Origin: JANQOZ01 sp045106555
Lineage (GTDB): Bacteria > Pseudomonadota > Gammaproteobacteria > Xanthomonadales > SZUA-38
Direction of reading: 5' to 3'
Assembly: GCA_045106555.1 (NCBI GenBank)
Contig: JBGCET010000035.1
Location: 62,001 to 126,000, forward strand
DNA: 64,000 nucleotides
The position numbers and the translations under genes are program-made. This document shows, piece after piece, positions 28,014 to 36,541 of the stretch (position 1 is its first letter; each line of letters begins with the position of its first letter). The notes under the pieces are model-generated. The model saw only the letters and a program-made list of their open reading frames with translations, ran no database searches and had not been told where the DNA came from.

Positions 28014-29656
28014 CTATTCAACGCCAAACCATTAGCGTTAACGGGCGAATCAATCACCTGCGGTATGCCGGTAGCGGGCCGCCGGTGGTGTTGTTACATC
28101 AATCGCCACAAACTTCCGCCACCATGATTGGGCTAATGGAGGCGTTGGCGGATCGTTACTTTGTTATCGCACCCGATACCCCCGGATTCGGGATGTCAGA
28201 ATTGCTTCCGGTGGCCCAGCCCACCATTCCTGACTTTGCCAGCAACCTTGCTCAGTTGCTCGATACTCTTGGCGTTGGCAAGGCGCTTATTTCCGGCGTC
28301 CACACGGGCGCAGAGATTGCACTGGCGTTTGCCGACCAGTACCCCGAGCGCGTGAGCCTACTGGTGCTGGATGGTTTGCCGGTGTTTGATCCCCAAGAAC
28401 GGGCTACCATTCAGGCCCACTACTTTGAACCGAACCCGCCGCGTTGGGATGGCAGTCACTTGACTCGACTGTGGGCCAAAGTCTGTGAGCAATCAGTATT
28501 TTTCCCTTGGTTTGATCACCGTCCGGAGGCGCGGATGGATTTTGATCCGGCGCCGGTGGAAGCGGTTCAAGGGTATATGCATGATTATTTGTATGCCGGC
28601 GAAGATTACCGCAAGGGCTATCTGGCGGCGTTTGCCTACGACGTGCTGCCGGTGATCAACCGGTCCACGGTGCCCATAAAAATCCTGTATCGAGAAGCGG
28701 AGCCGCTGGAGCCTCATGCTGCACGTCTTACCGATATCCCCGACACGGTATCAATTGAATCGGTAGCGATGGATCCGGTTAAGCTCAGAGCCCGCATCAC
28801 CGCGATCTTTGATCAGGCGGACCGTCCGCCCGTCAGCGAAGCGGTTTCGGTTACAGCCAGTGATTCAGAGGTATTTATTACTGCCGATGATGCTCAATGG
28901 CGAGTCAGGCGCTGGGGTACCGGCAGCCGACAGGTGTTGGTTTTGCACCAGCCGGCGTCTTCGGCAGACGGCGCAGCGGCGTTTTGTCAGTTGTTGAGTG
29001 ATGCATTGGGGGATATGTGCACCGTTGTCGCCCCAGACCTTCCCGGCCATGGTGAGACCTCGGTGACCCTGGCCAGCCCGGCGGGAGTTGCGGCGTTTGC
29101 CCAGGCACTGTCGGATCAGTTCGTGGAAAGCGGCAAAACTCTGGGCGTTATCGCGCTTGGCGGCAGTGCTGCCATTGCGGCTCACCTGTCGGGAATGCAC
29201 CCGGCATTGCCGATGGCGCTGCACGCACCCATCCAACCGGGCGACGGAGAGCAGCTGGATCCGGATCGCTACTGGCCGTCGCCAAAACTGGATGAGTGTG
29301 GCGCTCATTTGCTCCATTTGTGGCGACGCTTGCGTCAGGAGGCCCTGTATTTTCCCTGGTATGAGAACAATCGGCGTCACCGGGTAGCGTCTGCCAGCGG
29401 GCCAGAGCCCCAGGTGCTGCAGGCGGCCTTGTTTGATGCCTTGCGCAGCCCCGTGGTGGGAGCCAACTTATGGAACGCCGTGCTGAACTCGGATATTGGT
29501 GATGTGCTGGGTAAATCTGCCGGTTGCGTCACGGTGCTGGAGGGGCGACCTGAATCGTCAGGCGTAAGCTCCAGCGTGACGGTGGCTGATGTTCCTCAGG
29601 CGGCGGTCCAGCATAGTCAGTGGGTTAGCAGCTGGTTAGCGGCAGAGTCGGTATGA
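28010..29656 (+). CDS. Fused double alpha/beta-hydrolase protein
   Basis: 548 residues holding two alpha/beta-hydrolase domains (about 1-265 and 290-548). Both contain the HQ-plus-oxyanion region (VVLLHQSPQTS; VLVLHQPASS), the DTPGFG/DLPGHG turn, and a lid with HLTRLW / HLLHLW and FFPWF / YFPWY, so the second arose by duplication. The nucleophile elbow reads GVHTG in the first (His98 where Ser is usual) and GGSAA in the second (Ser386, but the final Gly is lost). At least one half may be non-catalytic. Linked by ATGA overlaps to genes on both sides. Confidence 0.75.
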   Translation: MTIQRQTISVNGRINHLRYAGSGPPVVLLHQSPQTSATMIGLMEALADRYFVIAPDTPGFGMSELLPVAQPTIPDFASNLAQLLDTLGVGKALISGVHTGAEIALAFADQYPERVSLLVLDGLPVFDPQERATIQAHYFEPNPPRWDGSHLTRLWAKVCEQSVFFPWFDHRPEARMDFDPAPVEAVQGYMHDYLYAGEDYRKGYLAAFAYDVLPVINRSTVPIKILYREAEPLEPHAARLTDIPDTVSIESVAMDPVKLRARITAIFDQADRPPVSEAVSVTASDSEVFITADDAQWRVRRWGTGSRQVLVLHQPASSADGAAAFCQLLSDALGDMCTVVAPDLPGHGETSVTLASPAGVAAFAQALSDQFVESGKTLGVIALGGSAAIAAHLSGMHPALPMALHAPIQPGDGEQLDPDRYWPSPKLDECGAHLLHLWRRLRQEALYFPWYENNRRHRVASASGPEPQVLQAALFDALRSPVVGANLWNAVLNSDIGDVLGKSAGCVTVLEGRPESSGVSSSVTVADVPQAAVQHSQWVSSWLAAESV

Positions 29657-30735
29657 GTGCGTGGAGTGGAAGGCGCGACCGTCTTGTGCTCTGGATATTG
29701 CTGACGTTGTTATTGTGCAGCTGCAATGGCTCTGACAATACCACCTCCGATGCCCAGGTAGTGCGGGTATCATCACTGGCGGTGCCCAACACGCCATGGC
29801 ACGACATGTGGACTCGATTCGGCAAACGCTACACCGCTCAAATGCCCGCCGACACCACGTTGGACCTGTTCATTACGGGTCAGATTGGCAGTGAGGAAAC
29901 GGCGTTATCTAACCTTCGCCGGGGTCGACTGCAGATCAGCGGGTTTTCATTGCAAGGCCTGGCAACGGTAGTGCCGGAATTGAGTGTGCTGATTGCGCCC
30001 TACCTGTTTGAGAGTCAGGCGCAAGCGGATTTTGTGCTGGACGAATATCTGACGCCGATCTTTCGAGAGCTCTTGGCAGAGAAAAACCTCCAGCTACTGC
30101 AGTGGTCTGAGGTGGGCTGGTTTCATATCTATGGGCGTAAGCCGATCTTAGATCCTGCCGATGCCCAAGGGCTTTCCATGCGGTCTTCCAATGCGCTTGG
30201 GTCTCGCATGTTCGGGGAGGCGATTGGGGCAGACCTGATACCCGTGACGTTTTCTGAGGTGATCCCTTCGTTGCAAACTGGCCTGATTGAAAGCGGTCAG
30301 GGCGGCATCGGCATGTTTGCCATTGGCGGTATTTCGCGGGAAGCCAAACACTTCAACCTTACCCGCCACGCCTTGGACACAGGCCTGACGGTGGCCAACC
30401 TGGATTGGTATACCGCGCAGGGTCCACAGGGCCAACACCGAGTGATGCGCAGTTTAGATGAAACGGCGGAAAGTCGGCGGTTGATCCGTGCGGAGATTGC
30501 GCGGATTGGCAAAGGCTTTGATGATTTGGGGGTCACCATGCACCAACCCAACGATGAGCAGATGGCGCGTTGGAAAACGCTGGGTTTGGCCACCCACGAA
30601 CAGATGGTGGTCCAGATTGGCGGGCGTGCCGCTGAAGTTTACGGGCTGATTGAAGAGGGTAAGAAAACCTATTCCTTGATGACTAACGGAATTGCCGATG
30701 ATCCGCCTGTAGAAATTCTGGAAGGACAGGAGTAG
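29653..30735 (+). CDS. TRAP transporter substrate-binding lipoprotein (DctP family)
   Basis: 360 residues. The leader ends LLLCSC, a lipobox, so the protein is attached to a membrane, unlike most soluble DctP proteins. The binding-protein fold shows in WTRFGKRYTAQMP, LRRGRLQISGF, the Arg-bearing strand GLSMRSSNALGSRMFGEAI and VIPSLQTGLIESGQGG. It would bind an organic acid. No dctQ or dctM membrane genes are present anywhere in the window, so it must use a distant permease or act as a sensor. Translationally coupled at both ends. Confidence 0.8.
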   Translation: MSAWSGRRDRLVLWILLTLLLCSCNGSDNTTSDAQVVRVSSLAVPNTPWHDMWTRFGKRYTAQMPADTTLDLFITGQIGSEETALSNLRRGRLQISGFSLQGLATVVPELSVLIAPYLFESQAQADFVLDEYLTPIFRELLAEKNLQLLQWSEVGWFHIYGRKPILDPADAQGLSMRSSNALGSRMFGEAIGADLIPVTFSEVIPSLQTGLIESGQGGIGMFAIGGISREAKHFNLTRHALDTGLTVANLDWYTAQGPQGQHRVMRSLDETAESRRLIRAEIARIGKGFDDLGVTMHQPNDEQMARWKTLGLATHEQMVVQIGGRAAEVYGLIEEGKKTYSLMTNGIADDPPVEILEGQE

Positions 30736-31601
30736 TGCCCTTCCTGCCCAGCATTGCTGGTTTTACCGTTGGGGTGCCAGATCTTGAGACAGCCGTTCAT
30801 GCCTATCACCACTTTCTGGACTATGAACTGACCTGGCAAGGAAAGGCTGATTCACTGGCCGACCTGTGGGGTTTGCCTGAACAACGCAACACGCGGGTTG
30901 CTCAGCTGGTTCCCAAGGAGGAGGCCAGCGGATTTGTGCGGTTGGTGCAGGTGCCCTCAGTAGACAATTTTGTGCCATTTCGCTATCCAGGCTGGAACGC
31001 CGCAGAAATAGCCGTAGCGGACGTCGACGCTCTGGCCCAGACCCTGGCTGATTCGCCTTTCCGAATTCTGGGTCCGCCGGCTGAACTTTCCATCTCCGAC
31101 GATATTCGCGCCATGCAGGTTGAAGGGCCGGGCGGCGAACTGCTGTACCTGACACAAATTAAGGCGCCCATTCCTGGTTTTGAGCTGCCCATCCTGAAGC
31201 AGGGAGTGGGCCACTGCTTTGTCGGTATCGTGGCTGGCACCAATGCATCTGAGATCAAGGGCTGGTATCGACAACAGTTTGGGTTGGCCGATTCGCCGCT
31301 TGTGCCAGCCCGGGTTCAGGGGCTGTCGCTGGCCTTTGACCTCGACCGCGAACACAAACACCCCATTTGTGCATTGGCGATGGCGCCGGGTTTCCTGATA
31401 GAAATCGACCAAATGCCCGCCGCCGACCCTAGACCTTCAGTTCAGGGTTTGCCCGCCGGCATCATCAGTCTGAGTCTTTCCGTCGCCACGCTGGACGAGG
31501 ATTTGACCACTGTGGCGTTGCCTGATGGCGGCGCAATCGCGGCGCAAGTTACTGGCAACGCCGGCGAATGGTTGGAGCTCTTTATCTCCCCGGACCCTTG
31601 A
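30735..31601 (+). CDS. Second VOC protein of the catabolic operon
   Basis: 288 residues from a GTG that shares one base with the previous TAG. It is a paralogue of the protein at 27111: both have GWNAxEIxVxDxDAL, SPF/SPH-x-I-x-G-x-P, a DDIRAMQ/KLIKAMQ segment and GGELLYLTQI. The second module ends GEWLELFISP, with a Glu at the usual metal-ligand position. Probably acts on the same or a successive intermediate as its paralogue, or pairs with it. Confidence 0.7.
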   Translation: MPFLPSIAGFTVGVPDLETAVHAYHHFLDYELTWQGKADSLADLWGLPEQRNTRVAQLVPKEEASGFVRLVQVPSVDNFVPFRYPGWNAAEIAVADVDALAQTLADSPFRILGPPAELSISDDIRAMQVEGPGGELLYLTQIKAPIPGFELPILKQGVGHCFVGIVAGTNASEIKGWYRQQFGLADSPLVPARVQGLSLAFDLDREHKHPICALAMAPGFLIEIDQMPAADPRPSVQGLPAGIISLSLSVATLDEDLTTVALPDGGAIAAQVTGNAGEWLELFISPDP

Positions 31602-31635
31602 GTCGGGGGCAACAAAATTTTCGTAGGACATATCC

Positions 31636-32235
31636 ATGCTGCTTTATACAGTGCCCACCGCTAACGGCCAGAAGGCTCAGGTTGTTTTAGAAGAGTTAGG
31701 CTTTGAATATGATACGACCACGGCAGATCTGGTCGCGGGAGAGCATCGCAGCCCGGAGATGCTGGCGTTAAACCCCTTTGGCAAACTGCCATTTCTGATA
31801 GATGAAAAAGAGGCCGTTTACGGCAGTATGGCGATCGCGTTCTACGCCTGCGAAAAAGCTGGCAAGCTCATTCCCACTGATCTGAAACTGCGCCGGGACA
31901 TGTATCAATGGGTCGGCATGATGGCGTCGGATATGAGTCCAGCCTTGGCAGGCCAATTCATGTTCAGTGAAATCATTCCGCTGGAAGATTCGCGGGTCGT
32001 AGAGTACTTTGTCGATTCCGCGCAGCGCTTATTCTCGGTGTTGGATGCCCGGTTGGCAGACCGGGACTACCTTGTTGGTGGCGCGTTGACGGTTACTGAC
32101 CTACTGGCCTATCCATCCGCCGCCACGTCCGCGGCACGCCTGCCTGGCGGACTTGACCCGTGGCCAAACATTCGCCGTTGGGCCGCAGTGATCGGCGGGC
32201 GCGAAGCCGTAGCCAGAGGAATGGCGCGAACCTGA
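31636..32235 (+). CDS. Glutathione S-transferase family protein
   Basis: 199 residues. Thioredoxin-like N-terminal domain with the glutathione-binding turn NPFGKLPFLID and the Glu/Ser analogue EAVYGSMAIAFY; helical C-terminal domain with the N-capping region LVGGALTVTDLLAYP. Last gene of the unit that starts at 24676, 34 bases after the VOC gene. In such operons GSTs often act as isomerases or remove glutathione adducts. Confidence 0.8.
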   Translation: MLLYTVPTANGQKAQVVLEELGFEYDTTTADLVAGEHRSPEMLALNPFGKLPFLIDEKEAVYGSMAIAFYACEKAGKLIPTDLKLRRDMYQWVGMMASDMSPALAGQFMFSEIIPLEDSRVVEYFVDSAQRLFSVLDARLADRDYLVGGALTVTDLLAYPSAATSAARLPGGLDPWPNIRRWAAVIGGREAVARGMART

Positions 32236-32305
32236 CTTAAATAAGACGGGCTCTTCTCCGCAAAGGATAAAGCTGCCAGTTCACGATCGATTCAGAAATT
32301 TACCG

Positions 32306-32338
32306 ACGTTTCCAATGACTGTATGTCATTGGAAACGT
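32306..32338. repeat. Perfect 14-bp inverted repeat, intergenic
   Basis: Arms ACGTTTCCAATGAC (32306-32319) and its exact complement (32325-32338) around a five-base loop TGTAT. It lies between the GST gene and the terB gene, both of which end here. There is no T run beside it, so it is either a transcript-end hairpin of another kind or a protein-binding site. Confidence 0.7.
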
Positions 32339-32374
32339 GAAAGAACGGAAAATTGCACTACCGTTGTCGATGCC

Positions 32375-32396
32375 AAAAAACCGTGGGTGGTTTTTT
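32375..32396 (-). terminator. Likely transcription terminator for the terB gene
   Basis: AAAAAACC and GGTTTTTT around a six-base loop, directly after the stop of the minus-strand gene at 32406. The symmetrical A and T tracts could end transcripts from both sides, including the operon ending at 32235. The GC part of the stem is short, so the call is moderate. Confidence 0.5.
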
Positions 32397-32405
32397 CGCA
32401 AATTA

Positions 32406-32849
32406 TTAGTCGTCGTCAGCAACCAAGCCTAAGACTTCGGCCGGGGTAGCGTTAAGAGACGCGCAGATACGGTTGAAGTAGTCGATTTCCATCTGGCTAA
32501 CCCGATCGTCGACGTGGATCACTCGACCAACCAGTTCTATCAGCTTGACCCGGTATTCGTTCTTCATTTTCTTGGCCACTCCGGCCAGATACTTTTCCAG
32601 CGGCTGGCTCTCAAACACCTCAGATTTGGCGGCGGTTCGAATCTCGCCGATATCAAACTCCTCGCCGGTGGCCTCCCGAAGCAAGCCCTGAACGTGCTCC
32701 AGTTCAACCTGTTTGATGTTCGTGTCTGCACTGGTGGCGCGGGCCAACGCCATCAATGCTGCCTCCTTAAAAAGTACGCTTTGCTCTTCTTCGGTGGGTT
32801 CCTTGCCGCCAAATATTTTCAGGATATTGCTAAAAGTACCTTCGCTCAC
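32406..32849 (-). CDS. TerB-family (tellurite resistance type) protein
   Basis: 147 residues, all helical, cytoplasmic. The TerB fold is indicated by the two acidic segments with Asp/Glu (ATSADTNIKQVELEHV; IHVDDRVSQMEIDYFNRI), which in the family can bind divalent metal. The usual role is envelope or metal stress, often with other Ter proteins; none are near here. Single gene with its own terminator. Confidence 0.7.
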   Translation of the reverse strand: MSEGTFSNILKIFGGKEPTEEEQSVLFKEAALMALARATSADTNIKQVELEHVQGLLREATGEEFDIGEIRTAAKSEVFESQPLEKYLAGVAKKMKNEYRVKLIELVGRVIHVDDRVSQMEIDYFNRICASLNATPAEVLGLVADDD

Positions 32850-32940
32850 GATTAACTCCTTGGTTTCTGGGACAAGCGGGTATTCACCCTACGGCCCGCA
32901 ATGGTAGGGCCTGAGGCAGCGTTTGAAAAGATGTCTGCGG

Positions 32941-33504
32941 TTATTGTGCTGGATGAAACGGACAACTGGCTTCCTTTTCTACCAGATCAAAAACAAACAG
33001 GAAGCGGGCAACGCCGGTTAGAACAGCCAGTGTCATACCCAGTTCCATGATCTGACCATCATCCAGATATTGGCTAAGCTGATCGTAGACGGGTCCTTTC
33101 AGCAGACCGTCATGGCAGGTTAGCAGCATCTGGTTGGCCAGCATAAGAACGGCATGTTGGACGCCGTCAAAGTGATCCAGTTGGTTGTCTTCAATAGCAC
33201 CCAGATCTGCTTCGTTGAGGCCCGCTGCCAGTGCATCCAAGCGATTTCCCTGATTGCAGTAGTGACAGCCATGCTGGGTGGAAAGCCGGTAACGCGCCAA
33301 TTCCTTGAGTTTGAGCGGCACTCGGCCATCGGCGAAGACGCGGCCGTAAAACTCGTCTCGATACCAGGTCAACAGCTCCGGTGCGTTGGCCATGGTCTCG
33401 ATGAACGTGGCGTCGCCGCGAATTTCTTTGGATTTATGCCAGATTTCACGGATGCCTTTTGGCATATCCGCCGGATTGACCCTGCGTATGGGCGTGTCAG
33501 GCAT
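32941..33504 (-). CDS. Carboxymuconolactone decarboxylase / AhpD-like protein
   Basis: About 187 residues from ATG 33504, which overlaps the end of the HMG-CoA-lyase-like gene by eight bases; the longer frame to 33570 lies inside that gene. The family's redox pair is seen as STQHGCHYCNQGN (Cys-x-x-Cys), with acidic residues downstream. Members are either decarboxylases of aromatic pathways or alkylhydroperoxidase-like reductants; the CxxC favours the second. Coupled to the lyase-like gene, so it should belong to the same pathway. Confidence 0.75.
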   Translation of the reverse strand: MPDTPIRRVNPADMPKGIREIWHKSKEIRGDATFIETMANAPELLTWYRDEFYGRVFADGRVPLKLKELARYRLSTQHGCHYCNQGNRLDALAAGLNEADLGAIEDNQLDHFDGVQHAVLMLANQMLLTCHDGLLKGPVYDQLSQYLDDGQIMELGMTLAVLTGVARFLFVFDLVEKEASCPFHPAQ

Positions 33505-34438
33505 TGGTGGCGCGCTGCGCCATATCCAGGGGAAGTCCGGCATCAGGCGTGAACCCATACATGGGCTCATCCGGTAACGCCTGAATGACGATATCTCTGA
33601 CTTTCAGCAGGGCATCAAGATCAATGCCGGTGTCATATCCCATCGCCTCCAGCATAAACGCCAGATCTTCGGTCACGATATTGCCACTGGCTCCCGGGGC
33701 AAAAGGACAGCCGCCCAAGCCACCCAGTGAGCTGTCCACGGTGGTGATTCCCTCGTCTAATGCCGCCAGTGCGTTCGCCAGCCCGACGCCTCGAGTATTA
33801 TGGAGATGTACTGCGGTTAGTTTGTCATCACCGACGGCGGCGCGGACTTTTCGAATAAGCCGGCGAACCTGCGCCGGGTCAGCATAACCGGTGGTGTCGG
33901 ACAGTCCAACTTCAGCGCACCCGGCATGCATTAAACGCTCGGCGCTACGCACAACCAGATCTTCCGATACAGCACCTTCGATGGTGCAGCCGAAGGCCGT
34001 GGACAGGCCCGCTTCAAAATGTGGCCGAGTTTCTGCGGGTTGCTCTGCCACAAGCGCAGCGATGGCTTTTACCTCATCAATCATCTGATCGTGATTGCGG
34101 CGCACGTTTTTCAAACTGTGAGTTTCACTGACGGAAAAAGGTATGGAGATCTTATGCGCTCCTGCGGAAACGGCGTTCTGGGCGCCCCGAAAGTTAGGTA
34201 CTAACGTGGCAACGGTCAGACCTTCAATCGTCCGCGCGTATTCCACGATCTCATCGGTGCCTGCCATTTGGGGCAAAACCTTGGCAGGCACAAAGGAGCC
34301 CACCTCAATTTCCTTGACGCCCGCGGCGGCTTCTGCCTTGATCCAGGCTTTACGTGCTTCCAGGGGCATGATGGAGCTAATGCTTTGCAACCCGTCACGG
34401 GGCCCCACTTCGCTGATGAGTATGGATTGTTTAGCCAT
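33497..34438 (-). CDS. HMG-CoA-lyase-like protein 1
   Basis: 313 residues. DRE-TIM barrel with VGPRDGLQ (metal and catalytic Arg-Asp), the paired His of HLHNTRG, and the catalytic Cys loop GGLGGCPFAPGASGN. True HMG-CoA lyases have Asp where this has Asn in the HxHNT motif, so the substrate may be a related 3-hydroxy-3-substituted acyl-CoA. The expected reaction is retro-Claisen cleavage giving acetyl-CoA plus a keto product. Divergent from the CoA transferase at 34542, with an operator-like palindrome between them. Confidence 0.8.
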   Translation of the reverse strand: MAKQSILISEVGPRDGLQSISSIMPLEARKAWIKAEAAAGVKEIEVGSFVPAKVLPQMAGTDEIVEYARTIEGLTVATLVPNFRGAQNAVSAGAHKISIPFSVSETHSLKNVRRNHDQMIDEVKAIAALVAEQPAETRPHFEAGLSTAFGCTIEGAVSEDLVVRSAERLMHAGCAEVGLSDTTGYADPAQVRRLIRKVRAAVGDDKLTAVHLHNTRGVGLANALAALDEGITTVDSSLGGLGGCPFAPGASGNIVTEDLAFMLEAMGYDTGIDLDALLKVRDIVIQALPDEPMYGFTPDAGLPLDMAQRATNA

Positions 34439-34481
34439 AAAAAAATGTCATTATCCGAAAACGTGGAAGGATGATAGCTTT

Positions 34482-34505
34482 GTCCTAATGATATACTTTT
34501 GGCAC
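34482..34505. promoter_or_regulatory. Operator-like palindrome between HMG-CoA-lyase-like and CoA-transferase genes
   Basis: Left half GTCCTAATGATA, right half TACTTTTGGCAC. Identical in 20 of 24 positions to the element at 24621-24644 and, like it, contains TATACT pointing into the plus-strand gene. The two halves are less symmetrical than in the first copy. It lies in the 103-bp gap between two divergent genes. Confidence 0.6.
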
Positions 34506-34541
34506 ATTTAATTCCCGCCTCAACTATTTCGGAATTCATTT

Positions 34542-35738
34542 ATGGACAACGCAAATCTGCCGCTGGCCGGCATTACCGTGGTGGAATTTTCCCACATGGT
34601 GATGGGTCCAGTCGTAGGACTCATGCTTGCAGATCTTGGCGCAGATGTGCTGAAAATTGAGCCCATCGGGGGTGACAAGACGCGAAATTTACGCGGTTCT
34701 GGCGCCGGCTATTTCTCCATGTACAACCGCAACAAGCGCAGCCTTTGTCTCGACCTCAAGTCCGCTAAAGGGAAACAGATTGCCCGCTCGCTGGCATTGC
34801 ATGCGGACGTGTTGTTGGAGAATTTCAGGCCTGGGGCGATGGAAAAGCTGGGGTTTGGTTATGCAGATCTTTCCAAGGACAATCCGCGGCTGATCTATTG
34901 TTCTGCACGAGGCTTTTTGAAAGGCCCCTACGAACACCGTACCGCGTTGGACGAGGTCACTCAGATGATGGGCGGACTTGCTTATATGACCGGTCCACCG
35001 GGTCGGCCGCTGCGCGCGGGCGCCTCAGTGATCGATGTTACCGGTGGCATGTTCGGTGCTATTGGCGTGCTGGCTGCCCTGCAGCAGCGACAGCACACCG
35101 GGAAGGGTCAACAGGTGACCAGCGCGCTGTTTGAAACCACCGCTTTTCTGGTGGGGCAACATATGGCTCAGAAAGCCGTCACGGGTCAGTCGGCCCAGCC
35201 AATGCCTGTCCGGGTTTCGGCCTGGGCAGTATATGACGTATTTCATTGCAAAGGGGATGATCAGGTATTTGTTGGGGTCGTCAGTGACGGGCAGTGGCAA
35301 ACGTTTTGCCGCCATTTTGGTTTGGACGATCTGGCGAATGACCCTGAGCTTAAGGAAAACAGCAACCGGGTAGGCAAACGCGACATGATTTTGCCCATTG
35401 TCCAGGCGCGATTCATGGAAATGGACAAGGCGGAGTTGATGGCTGAGCTTGACCAGTGCGGTGTGCCGTTTGCGCCCATCGGTAAGCCGGACGATCTGTT
35501 TGACGATCCACACCTCAATGCCTCCGGCGGCCTGCTGGAGCTGGACCTGCCGGACGGTGGCGAAACCCGGCTGCCGGCGTTGCCGCTACAGCTGGGTGAA
35601 GAGCGGCTGGGCGTGAGAAGCCCGGTGCCTCATCCTGGAGCGGACGGCGATGCGGTATTGAAAGCGTTGGGTATGTCTGACGAGGACATTCAGTCGCTGA
35701 TCGATGATGGCGTTGCCCAGGTGCCTGGAAAGGGCTAG
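34542..35738 (+). CDS. Class III CoA transferase 1 (CaiB/BaiF family)
   Basis: 398 residues with the family signatures: start LAGITVVEFSHMVMGPVVG, LADLGADVLKIEP, NRNKRSLCLDL, LLENFRPGAMEKLG, and the catalytic Asp in VIDVTGGMFG. Moves CoA from a donor acyl-CoA (for example succinyl-CoA) to a carboxylic acid. Convergent with the GntR gene, two bases away. With the HMG-CoA-lyase-like gene divergent to it, it can supply the CoA ester for cleavage. Confidence 0.88.
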   Translation: MDNANLPLAGITVVEFSHMVMGPVVGLMLADLGADVLKIEPIGGDKTRNLRGSGAGYFSMYNRNKRSLCLDLKSAKGKQIARSLALHADVLLENFRPGAMEKLGFGYADLSKDNPRLIYCSARGFLKGPYEHRTALDEVTQMMGGLAYMTGPPGRPLRAGASVIDVTGGMFGAIGVLAALQQRQHTGKGQQVTSALFETTAFLVGQHMAQKAVTGQSAQPMPVRVSAWAVYDVFHCKGDDQVFVGVVSDGQWQTFCRHFGLDDLANDPELKENSNRVGKRDMILPIVQARFMEMDKAELMAELDQCGVPFAPIGKPDDLFDDPHLNASGGLLELDLPDGGETRLPALPLQLGEERLGVRSPVPHPGADGDAVLKALGMSDEDIQSLIDDGVAQVPGKG

Positions 35739-35740
35739 CA

Positions 35741-36538
35741 CTAGTGCGTCTTAACTTCCGCGGTGCCATCGGGGGTGATACTCATGTGGTATTGGAATCG
35801 ATCTGGGTTGTAAACCGCGTAGAGGTGATCAACCAGCTGTTCAGAGGCATTAAATGACCGACGGTAAAGGCTTAGGAGCGGTTTTCCAGGCATGACCCCT
35901 AAGGCGTCAGCTTCAGCGGGCGATGCGGCCTTTGCTGATAAGGTTTGCTCAATATTGTCGATGTGCACGCCGGCTTCGCGCAACAGTTCCAGGCGCGGTC
36001 TTTCCACCAGGTCTGACCGGCTGACCTGATCTTTGCCTAAACCCCGGGTCCACGTCTCGTAGTAGGCGAAAGGCATGCTTCGAGCGCTGCGCATGCGGAT
36101 GATTTGACAGAGTTTTTGTTTTTGTTCCAGTTCGAAAAGGTTGGCCATCGGCACAGGCGGATAGGCGAAATGCAGACCCAGCACCTCTATTTTTGTTGAC
36201 CGCCCCATCATTTCCAGATTTTCCAGCATGCCAAGCAGCGGTGCATTGACCGGCTGCGGTCGATAGCTGTAGCTGACGAAGGTGCCGCGGCCGCGATGCC
36301 GCGCCACCAGGCTTTGAGTGGCCAGGTCGTGTAAGGCCCTCCGCGCAGTAATGCGCGAGACGCCAAAGGCATCGGCCAGCTCTTTTTCTGACGGCATGCG
36401 TTCGCCGTCTTTGAGAACGCCGCCCACAATACAGCTCTTGAGCATGGTGAAAAGCTGGTGGTACAGCGGCGTGGGCGACTCCGGATCCAGTACGCCGTTG
36501 CTGTACTGACGCAGAAGGTCAGAGGTGGTCTGAGCCAA
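35741..36538 (-). CDS. GntR-family transcription regulator with UTRA domain (HutC type)
   Basis: 265 residues. Winged helix at about 20-90 (PLYHQLFTMLKSCIVGG, GERMPSEKELADAFGVSR, RRALHDLA, GRGTFVSY) followed by a UTRA ligand-binding domain (about 105-250). HutC-type members are usually repressors released by a pathway metabolite. It is the last gene of a minus-strand unit (CoA transferase 2, HMG-CoA-synthase-like, regulator) and is the obvious candidate to bind the palindromes in this island. Starts three bases after the synthase-like gene. Confidence 0.88.
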   Translation of the reverse strand: MAQTTSDLLRQYSNGVLDPESPTPLYHQLFTMLKSCIVGGVLKDGERMPSEKELADAFGVSRITARRALHDLATQSLVARHRGRGTFVSYSYRPQPVNAPLLGMLENLEMMGRSTKIEVLGLHFAYPPVPMANLFELEQKQKLCQIIRMRSARSMPFAYYETWTRGLGKDQVSRSDLVERPRLELLREAGVHIDNIEQTLSAKAASPAEADALGVMPGKPLLSLYRRSFNASEQLVDHLYAVYNPDRFQYHMSITPDGTAEVKTH

Positions 36539-36541
36539 CGG

